Positions 6,666 through 11,317 of a DNA stretch of 11,317 bases are shown here, piece after piece. The notes below the pieces were generated by a model, which had not been told where the DNA came from, searched no databases, and saw only the letters and a list, made by a program, of their open reading frames with translations. The position numbers were made by a program, and so were the translations under genes. Origin of the DNA: Rhizorhabdus sp. (lineage in GTDB: Bacteria > Pseudomonadota > Alphaproteobacteria > Sphingomonadales > Sphingomonadaceae); the NCBI GenBank assembly GCA_004297635.1, contig SCUQ01000382.1, forward strand, positions 1 to 11,317. The letters are read 5' to 3'. Positions within the stretch are counted from its first letter, which is position 1; each line of letters begins with the position of its first letter.

Positions 6666-8156
6666 ATGAGGGCGGCGCAGCAGAACCTGGAACGTATCGC
6701 GGAACGTCGCTTCGCGCGTACCGTGATGCTGTTGATCGTCCTTGGCTTCGGCCTGGTCATGCTGGCCGGCATATCGGCGCTCGCGGTGATGCTGCGCGGC
6801 GAGGAACAGACCACGCTGGTCGACCATACCTATCAGGTCGAGCGACAGGCGACGGGCATCCGGCTTGCGCTGGAAGAGATGCGCAGCGCCCGGCGCGGTT
6901 TCGTACTCGGGCTACGGAAAGACAGCGGCGCTTCCTATCCGGCGGCGGCCGCCAGATTGTTCAAGAGTATCGACGGGGTTGCTGGACTGACCCGCGATAA
7001 TCCAGTGCAACAGCGCAATGCGGAACAGGTCAGGCGCATGGCCAGCTCGCTCGATATCCTGTTCCGCCAGTCGATGGGGCCAAGCCTCCAGCGATCGGAC
7101 AAGGCCGAGGTCGAGCGGCAGATACTGGCCGGCAAGGTCGAGGCGGTGGCGATGCGCATGCTGGCCGAGGAGCGGCGCCTGCTGGCCGAGCGTTCGGCAT
7201 CGCGGGAGGGCAGTGTCCAGCTCTTCTATGCGGTGCTCGCGTTCACCGGCGTCCTGCTGGCGCTCGTCGCGCTCGGATCGGTCTGGGTGATCCGCCGCTA
7301 TACCGGCGAACTGGTGGTATCGCGGGCAGAGTTGCGCAATCTCAACGAAAATCTGGAGGAGGCGGTCGCCGAGCGGACGGTCGATCTGCAGCGCGCCAAT
7401 GACGAGATTCAGCGCTTCGCCTATATCGTCAGCCATGACCTGCGCTCGCCGCTGGTCAATGTGATGGGCTTTACCGCGGAACTCGAAGCCGCGATCGCCC
7501 CGCTCCAGGGATTGATCGAGAAGGTCGACGAACGCGATCCCGCCCTGGTCAGCGAAGAGATGCGGCTCGCGGTGGGAGAGGATCTGCCCGAAGCGGTGGG
7601 ATTCATACGCACCTCGACCCAGAAGATGGACCGGCTGATCAACGCGATCCTGCGGCTGTCGCGCGAGGGCCGGCGCACCATCACGCCCGAGCAGCTTGAT
7701 CTGGGCGCGATCGCGCATGGCGTGATCGACGGGCTGCGTCACCGGATCGATGAGCTGGGCGTTGAGGCGACGGTCTCGGATCAGCTGCCCGACATGATCA
7801 GTGACCGGCTGGCGATCGAGCAGATATTGTCGAACCTCGTCGAGAATGCAGTCAAATATCTCAAGCCAGGCCGACCCGGCGAGATCCGGATCAGCGGCCG
7901 CCGGGAGCATGGCCGCGTCCTGCTCCAGATCGCCGACAATGGCCGCGGCATCGATCCGCGCGACCACGAACGGGTGTTCGACCTGTTCCGCCGCTCGGGC
8001 GAGCAGGATCAGCCGGGCGAGGGGATCGGCCTCGCCCATGTCCGTGCCTTGGCCTATCGTTTGGGCGGCACCATTTCGGTCGAGTCCGAACTCGGCAATG
8101 GTGCTACCTTCACCGTCAATCTCCCGGCGAATTTCGCCGGCGAACGAACCGCGTAA
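6666..8156 (+). CDS. Membrane sensor histidine kinase, CHASE3-like periplasmic domain (KipF-like)
   Basis: This is a 496-residue sensor kinase. A first membrane helix lies at about 19-43. A helical periplasmic region of about 140 residues follows, with a pattern resembling CHASE3 (EEMRSARRGFVLG). A second membrane helix is at about 186-209, followed by a coiled-coil linker (about 215-245). The HisKA domain has phospho-acceptor His257 in YIVSHDLRSPL. The ATPase domain has an N-box with Asn394 in NLVENAVKYL, ADNGRGID as G1 and GEGIGLA as G2. It should sense an envelope or osmotic cue and phosphorylate the downstream receiver proteins. Nineteen bp separate it from the response regulator gene. 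Order and architecture match KipF of Sphingomonas melonis Fr1, which acts on the receiver of the kinase PakF in the general stress response; orthology is inferred. The start at 6666 has a weak ribosome binding site, but starting at the later in-frame ATG (6726) would cut into the first membrane helix. Confidence 0.92.
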   Translation: MRAAQQNLERIAERRFARTVMLLIVLGFGLVMLAGISALAVMLRGEEQTTLVDHTYQVERQATGIRLALEEMRSARRGFVLGLRKDSGASYPAAAARLFKSIDGVAGLTRDNPVQQRNAEQVRRMASSLDILFRQSMGPSLQRSDKAEVERQILAGKVEAVAMRMLAEERRLLAERSASREGSVQLFYAVLAFTGVLLALVALGSVWVIRRYTGELVVSRAELRNLNENLEEAVAERTVDLQRANDEIQRFAYIVSHDLRSPLVNVMGFTAELEAAIAPLQGLIEKVDERDPALVSEEMRLAVGEDLPEAVGFIRTSTQKMDRLINAILRLSREGRRTITPEQLDLGAIAHGVIDGLRHRIDELGVEATVSDQLPDMISDRLAIEQILSNLVENAVKYLKPGRPGEIRISGRREHGRVLLQIADNGRGIDPRDHERVFDLFRRSGEQDQPGEGIGLAHVRALAYRLGGTISVESELGNGATFTVNLPANFAGERTA

Positions 8157-8175
8157 CGCCTAGGGGATCGCAGCC

Positions 8176-8622
8176 ATGAATGCCCAGCAACCCGTAAACA
8201 TCGTCATGATCGAGGATGATGAGGGCCATGCCCGTCTGATCGAGAAGAATATCCGCCGCGCCGGCATCTCCAACCCGATCCACCATTTCGTGGACGGCAC
8301 CTCGGGGTTGCGCTTCCTGTTCGAGGCACCCGACGGACCGGTGCATAACGGCCCGGCGCTGGTGCTGCTGGATCTCAACCTGCCCGATATGAGCGGCACC
8401 GATATCCTGACGAAGATCAAGGCCGAGGGCAGCCCGCTCCGGCGCGCGCCGGTCGTCGTGCTGACGACGACCGATGACAAGGTCGAGATCCAGCGCTGCT
8501 ACGACCTGGGGTGCAACGTCTACATCACCAAGCCGGTGAACTACGAGAATTTCGCCGCGGCCATCCGCCAGCTCGGCCTGTTCCTGTCGGTGATCCAGGT
8601 GCCCGATCTCGAAGAGCAATGA
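8176..8622 (+). CDS. Single-domain response regulator, Rcp1-like
   Basis: This is a 148-residue stand-alone receiver domain with no output domain. The acidic pocket is Glu13-Asp14-Asp15, the phospho-acceptor is Asp66 in VLLDLNLPDMSG, the switch residue is Thr97 in VVVLTTTD, and the conserved Lys119 sits in YITKPVN. The spacing between the first acidic cluster and the phosphorylated Asp is longer than in CheY and includes FLF and a Pro/Gly segment. The C-terminus runs on to LFLSVIQVP. Both traits are typical of the Rcp1 group that partners bacteriophytochrome-type kinases. A ribosome binding site AGGGGA lies 8 bp before the ATG. The next gene's start overlaps its stop, so the two are translationally coupled. 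It may shuttle phosphate between the two kinases, act as a phosphate sink, or act on another protein; alphaproteobacterial stress signalling uses such single-domain regulators (SdrG in S. melonis), but identity with SdrG is not claimed. Confidence 0.94.
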   Translation: MNAQQPVNIVMIEDDEGHARLIEKNIRRAGISNPIHHFVDGTSGLRFLFEAPDGPVHNGPALVLLDLNLPDMSGTDILTKIKAEGSPLRRAPVVVLTTTDDKVEIQRCYDLGCNVYITKPVNYENFAAAIRQLGLFLSVIQVPDLEEQ

Positions 8623-9662
8623 TGAGCGAAGCGCCGCCGGCCATCCTCTATATTGACGACGATGAGGGCCTGCGCCGGCTGACGGCGCGGTCGTTGCGGC
8701 GGCTCGGCTATCGGGTCGAGCTGGCGGGCAGCGGCGCCGAAGGCGTGGCGATGGCGGCAGCGGAGCGCTTCGATCTCGTCGCGGTCGACCATTATATGCC
8801 GGGGCAGGACGGGCTCCAGACCCTCGCCGCGCTCAAGAAGCTGGATCAGCCACCGCCGGTCATCTTCGTCACCGGCTCGGACGAAAGCAAGCTCGCGGTC
8901 GCCGCCCTCAAGGCGGGCGCGATCGACTATGTCGTGAAGACCGTCAACACCGACTATTTCGACCTGCTCGGGCAGGCGATCACCCAGGCGCTGGCGACGG
9001 TCAGCCTGCGGCGCGAGAAGGAAGCCGCGGAGGAGCGTCTGCGCGAGAGCCATGCCCGGCTGGAAATGCTGCTGCACGAGGTCAATCACCGGGTCTCCAA
9101 CAGCCTCCAGCTCGTGTCGGCCTTCGTCCATATGCAGGCCCGCGTGCTTGACGCGGGGGAGGGCGTGGCGCGCGCCGCGCTCGACGACACCCAGCGCCGG
9201 ATCGCCGCGATCGCCCAGGTTCACAAGCGGCTCTACACCTCCGACTCGGTCGAGACGGTGGACATGGCCGATTATCTCGGCTCGCTGCTGGAGGAGCTGG
9301 GGGACACCTGGTCGACCCCGTCGGCGCCCCGCCACATCCGCCTGGCCGCCGAGCCGCTCAAGCTCGCGACCGACAAGGCGGTGGCGCTGGGCATCATCGT
9401 CACCGAACTCGTCACCAATGCCTGCAAATATGCCTATCCCGCCGATGGCGCCGGCGAGGTGCGGGTGGCGCTGGTCAATGCCGGCGACACGCAGTTCTCG
9501 CTTCGCGTCGAGGATGATGGCTGTGGCATGGGTTCGGGCGAGACCAAGGGCACCGGCCTGGGCACAAGACTGATCCGTGCGATGGCGCAGACGCTCAAGG
9601 CCAGTCTCGAACATGCGCCCGCCGATCGCGGCGTCCATGTGGTCCTTCTGGCGGCGCAATAA
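8619..9662 (+). CDS. Receiver-HisKA_2 histidine kinase (PakF-like)
   Basis: This is a 347-residue soluble protein with an N-terminal receiver fused to a HisKA_2/HWE-type kinase. The receiver (about 8-125) has acidic residues Asp13-Asp15, phospho-acceptor Asp57 in VAVDHYMPGQDG, and FVTGSDE with the switch Thr. A helical linker (about 130-150) leads to HEVNHRVSNSLQLV, where His157 of the HR pair should be the phosphorylated residue. The ATPase domain contains TELVTNACKYAYP, EDDGCGM and KGTGLGTRLI. There is no transmembrane segment and no separate sensor domain, so its input is probably phosphorylation of its own receiver. PakF of S. melonis Fr1 has this architecture and phosphorylates PhyR, releasing the sigma factor EcfG; phyR, nepR and ecfG are not in this window, so that target is inferred. 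Two adjacent ATGs (8619 and 8622) are possible; the first overlaps the preceding stop as ATGA. Longer frames starting at 8511 duplicate the regulator's coding region and are rejected. Confidence 0.93.
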   Translation: MMSEAPPAILYIDDDEGLRRLTARSLRRLGYRVELAGSGAEGVAMAAAERFDLVAVDHYMPGQDGLQTLAALKKLDQPPPVIFVTGSDESKLAVAALKAGAIDYVVKTVNTDYFDLLGQAITQALATVSLRREKEAAEERLRESHARLEMLLHEVNHRVSNSLQLVSAFVHMQARVLDAGEGVARAALDDTQRRIAAIAQVHKRLYTSDSVETVDMADYLGSLLEELGDTWSTPSAPRHIRLAAEPLKLATDKAVALGIIVTELVTNACKYAYPADGAGEVRVALVNAGDTQFSLRVEDDGCGMGSGETKGTGLGTRLIRAMAQTLKASLEHAPADRGVHVVLLAAQ

Positions 9663-9674
9663 CCCTCTCCCGCC

Positions 9675-9751
9675 ACGGTTCGTCGCAGCCGCCTTCACAA
9701 GCTGGGTTTCGTTGCGGCGCCATCGATTGACCGAATCGGGCCGCCCGTGAT
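9675..9751 (+). repeat. Imperfect direct repeat, copy 1
   Basis: This copy lies between the receiver kinase and the small membrane protein gene. It shares with copy 2 (10072-10147) an exact 9-mer CACGGTTCG (9675), AAGCTGG (9700), an exact 12-mer TTGACCGAATCG (9727) and a CCGTGAT end. The distance from the 9-mer to the 12-mer is 52 bases in both copies. TTGACC resembles a -35 hexamer, but the bases 17 bp further on (ATTGTC) are a poor -10. The copy ends about 34 bp before the ATG of the 67-residue ORF. Confidence 0.7.
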
Positions 9752-9784
9752 TGTCGCGCCGCAGCATCCGCGGGGATACTGACA

Positions 9785-9988
9785 ATGATGGGTTTCATGG
9801 TGCTCGCCTATGGTTTCGTCGCGGCCTTCGTGCTGACGAGCCTGTCGCGGAACCGGCGGGACGCGCGGCCCGACGCGCCGATCCTGACCTATGCCGGACA
9901 TGGCTTGCTGGCGGCGTCGGCAGCGGGCGCCTGCCTTGCGCTCAGCGCCGCCGCCTTTGGCGTTGCACCCGGCTTCACGCTCGGCTGA
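9785..9988 (+). CDS. Small predicted membrane protein, unknown function
   Basis: This is a 67-residue protein that I do not recognise. It begins with a hydrophobic segment (about 1-20, MMGFMVLAYGFVAAFVLTSL), then a short basic and acidic stretch (SRNRRDARPDAP, about 21-32). A second, weaker Ala/Leu/Gly-rich hydrophobic segment follows (about 38-62). Two membrane passes with a charged loop are therefore possible. Third codon positions are strongly G/C, as in the neighbouring genes, which supports real coding. The start could be either of two adjacent ATGs (9785, 9788); a GGGGAT sequence about 10 bp upstream could be a weak ribosome binding site. It follows the kinase operon after 122 bp and is bracketed by the two copies of the direct repeat. 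The competing frame over the same DNA (from a TTG at 9751) has no hydrophobic pattern and poorer codon use. Confidence 0.6.
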   Translation: MMGFMVLAYGFVAAFVLTSLSRNRRDARPDAPILTYAGHGLLAASAAGACLALSAAAFGVAPGFTLG

Positions 9989-10287
9989 CTGCGCCTTGGC
10001 GCCAACCGCCTTCGTCCTGCCGCGCCGCAGCCCCGGATAATCCTTGCCGTTGCGCAATGACCGATGTGCTGCACGGTTCGCCGCGCATCGCGGAACAAAG
10101 CTGGCGGCATGCGCGCGAGGCCGTTGACCGAATCGCCGGGCCGTGATGCTTCCTCGGCCGAGCCTTGCGGGCTCGCGCGCTTGGGGGCCAATCCAGGATC
10201 GCTATTCGGGACTGCTGATCGCCACTCGGCAGCCCTTCAACCAGATGACTCGACCCTCTCCAGGGGCCGTTGCTGTTGGAGGACGTG
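9989..10287. other. 299-bp intergenic region with repeat copy 2 and a short hairpin
   Basis: No convincing gene lies here. It contains a palindrome TTGGCGCCAA (9996-10005) right after the small ORF, direct-repeat copy 2 (10072-10147), and a 6-bp hairpin, CGAGCC-TTGCG-GGCTCG, at 10159-10175 without a T run. A ribosome binding site GGAGGA (10278-10283) precedes the next gene. A 29-codon frame from ATG 10057 to TGA 10146 has fairly G/C-rich third positions but lies almost entirely inside the repeat and has no counterpart frame in copy 1, so I do not call it. The promoter of the exported protein should be here; no clear -35/-10 pair was found. Confidence 0.5.
10072..10147 (+). repeat. Imperfect direct repeat, copy 2
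   Basis: This copy shares CACGGTTCG (10072), AAGCTGG (10098), TTGACCGAATCG (10124) and a CCGTGAT end with copy 1, offset by about 397 bp. Only small indels are needed to align them. The segments between the shared blocks have diverged considerably, so this is an old or weakly constrained duplication, or a pair of sites conserved only at the binding blocks. It lies 140 bp upstream of the exported-protein gene. Confidence 0.7.
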
Positions 10288-11317
10288 ATGGGGCGTAAGG
10301 TGGTTTTTCTCGGTGTCGTCGCAGCCGGGTTGGTGCAGGCGGCACCGCTCTGGGCCCAGGCACAGGACGTGCCCATCCGCGACCGGCCGCAAGGCGAAGA
10401 TAGTCCTGCTGCTGCCGCGCCCGCCGATGCGCAGCGGGCCGTGGCTCCGGCTCCGACCGCCGCTGCGCCGGATGAGGTCCGGGACAAGGCGCGGGAGCTC
10501 GCCGAACGCGATCTCGCCGCCGTGCCGCCGGAGGAATTGAACCCCGTTCTCGTCGATCCTGGCGAAGCCCGGCGGGCTCGCGCCCGCGCTCGGCAGGCTG
10601 CGGTGGAGGCGGATGCGCAACCGCGCGACGTCGCCCCGCCCCGGCCCATGGTCGCGGACGCGGCGCCACCACCGCCCGCCGCGCCGGTTCGGGCGACCGC
10701 CCCCGTCTATGCCGATCGCGAACCGGAGGCCGCCGCCGCCGAAGGGGAGACGCTGGACGATGGCGCCCCCACTGTCCGTGATCTGCGCGGTCGTCAGGCG
10801 CGGCAGGCGCAGGCCGATGAGGCCGAGGCCCCGCCGCCGCCCGCCCGCGATCTGCGCGAGCGTCAGGCGCGGCAGGTCTATGCCGGGGACGCGGCCGACG
10901 ACGGCGCGGAGGCCGCCGTGCCGCCGCTGCCGCGCGACCTTCCGGCCCGTGCGCCGCGCGCCGTCTATGCCGATGATGATGATCGCGACGCGCGCGGCGC
11001 CTATCCGGGCGACCGTCGTGATCCGGCCACGGACATCGACGATCGCGCCCCGCGCCCCGGCGAACGCTATGCGATCGTCGATCGCGACCTGCGCCCCGAT
11101 ACCGGGCGGGATGACGCGCCCCGCCCCGCCTGGGGCAACCGCGCGACCGATCCCGCCTGCGATGCGGACCGCGCGGCCCGGCTGCGCGACAATGTCCGCC
11201 GCAAGGCCGATTTCGAACGGATCGACGGCCGCGCCGCCGAGGATATCGAGGAGGAGATCGGCCATGCCGCCAATCTCCAGCGCAGCTATTGCGCGACGGG
11301 CATGAACGACTGGCGCG
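10288..11317 (+). CDS. Exported Pro/Ala/Arg/Asp-rich protein with RDL repeats, unknown function, 3' end missing
   Basis: The frame is open from ATG 10288 to the window end (343 codons), preceded by GGAGGA with good spacing; an in-frame GTG directly before it is the only alternative start. The N-terminus is a clear Sec signal peptide: MGRK, a hydrophobic core, then a likely cleavage after Ala25 in WAQAQD. The mature protein is predicted to be disordered and low in complexity, rich in Ala, Pro, Arg, Asp and Glu. Three degenerate repeats beginning RDL are seen at residues 164, 187 and 216, the first two sharing DLRxRQARQ and the last two a V-Y-A motif. Polyproline runs separate them. From about residue 288 the composition changes to a more ordered, helix-prone segment with two Cys (DPACDADRAARL... 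and SYCATGMND), probably the start of a folded or conserved domain. I do not recognise a family. It is probably periplasmic or cell-surface; it should not be membrane-anchored by a lipobox, since no Cys follows the signal peptide. Confidence 0.85.
   Translation, partial: MGRKVVFLGVVAAGLVQAAPLWAQAQDVPIRDRPQGEDSPAAAAPADAQRAVAPAPTAAAPDEVRDKARELAERDLAAVPPEELNPVLVDPGEARRARARARQAAVEADAQPRDVAPPRPMVADAAPPPPAAPVRATAPVYADREPEAAAAEGETLDDGAPTVRDLRGRQARQAQADEAEAPPPPARDLRERQARQVYAGDAADDGAEAAVPPLPRDLPARAPRAVYADDDDRDARGAYPGDRRDPATDIDDRAPRPGERYAIVDRDLRPDTGRDDAPRPAWGNRATDPACDADRAARLRDNVRRKADFERIDGRAAEDIEEEIGHAANLQRSYCATGMNDWR
10780..10876 (+). repeat. Internal 28-bp direct repeats inside the exported-protein gene
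   Basis: Two 28-bp segments, 10780-10807 and 10849-10876, match at 26 positions and start with GATCTGCGCG. They are in frame, 69 bp apart, and encode the two DLRxRQARQ units. The high nucleotide identity compared with the diverged third unit suggests recent duplication and possible repeat-number variation between strains. Confidence 0.8.

Noticed and set aside
6912..8039. 375-codon minus-strand frame opposite the membrane kinase
   Set aside because: Register-matched antisense shadow of a kinase with intact H, N and G boxes.
9727..9755. Sigma-70 promoter with TTGACC as -35 before the small ORF
   Set aside because: The hexamer 17 bp downstream (ATTGTC) is far from TATAAT, and copy 2 offers ATGCTT at 16 bp. 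Not enough to call a promoter, though the conserved TTGACCGAATCG block remains of interest.
8541..9785. 414-codon minus-strand frame opposite the receiver kinase
   Set aside because: Register-matched antisense shadow; it has no recognisable domain and crosses a gene boundary.
9751..10146. 131-codon plus-strand frame overlapping the small membrane protein gene
   Set aside because: It starts at a TTG inside repeat copy 1, has Arg/Cys-rich out-of-frame composition and worse third-position bias than the 9785 frame.
10159..10175. Rho-independent terminator after the small ORF
   Set aside because: The 6-bp hairpin has no following T tract and lies about 170 bp past the stop.
10237..11265. 342-codon minus-strand frame over the exported-protein region
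   Set aside because: It is in codon register with the plus frame, which has a signal peptide, a GGAGGA ribosome binding site and the repeat units. The minus product is a monotonous Gly/Arg/Ile sequence typical of antisense translation of GC-rich genes.

Overview
The window looks like chromosomal DNA of a high-GC alphaproteobacterium, most likely a sphingomonad. The grounds are the strong G/C preference at third codon positions, the gene repertoire, and an intergenic palindromic repeat of a style I associate with sphingomonad genomes. This placement is inference; no rRNA or marker gene is present. I see no tRNA, rRNA, CRISPR array, insertion sequence or phage gene.

Positions 1-4833 (+ strand) hold a fatty-acid beta-oxidation operon: the 3' part of a thiolase gene, a fused 3-hydroxyacyl-CoA dehydrogenase/enoyl-CoA hydratase with FadN-type domain order (dehydrogenase first, hydratase last), and a 596-residue acyl-CoA dehydrogenase. 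Together they cover all four steps of the cycle, and the set resembles the Bacillus fadN-fadA-fadE group. A 130-bp imperfect inverted repeat sits between the second and third genes.

Positions 4861-6413 (- strand, convergent with the first block) hold a two-gene purine salvage operon. The first gene is annotated here as adenine deaminase rather than adenosine deaminase. The second is a hypoxanthine/xanthine-type phosphoribosyltransferase. The pair would convert adenine to hypoxanthine and then to IMP.

Positions 6666-9662 (+ strand) hold a compact three-gene signalling operon: a membrane histidine kinase with a CHASE3-like periplasmic domain, a stand-alone Rcp1-like response regulator, and a soluble receiver-HisKA_2 kinase whose start overlaps the preceding stop. 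The layout matches the two-tier KipF/PakF arrangement known from the alphaproteobacterial general stress response, with an extra single-domain regulator between the kinases.

Positions 9663-11317 are the least explained part. An imperfect direct repeat of about 75 bp occurs twice, about 397 bp apart, and brackets a 67-residue predicted membrane protein. After the second copy begins an exported, Pro/Ala/Arg/Asp-rich protein with internal RDL repeats, cut off by the window end. This stretch offers the best chance of something undescribed.
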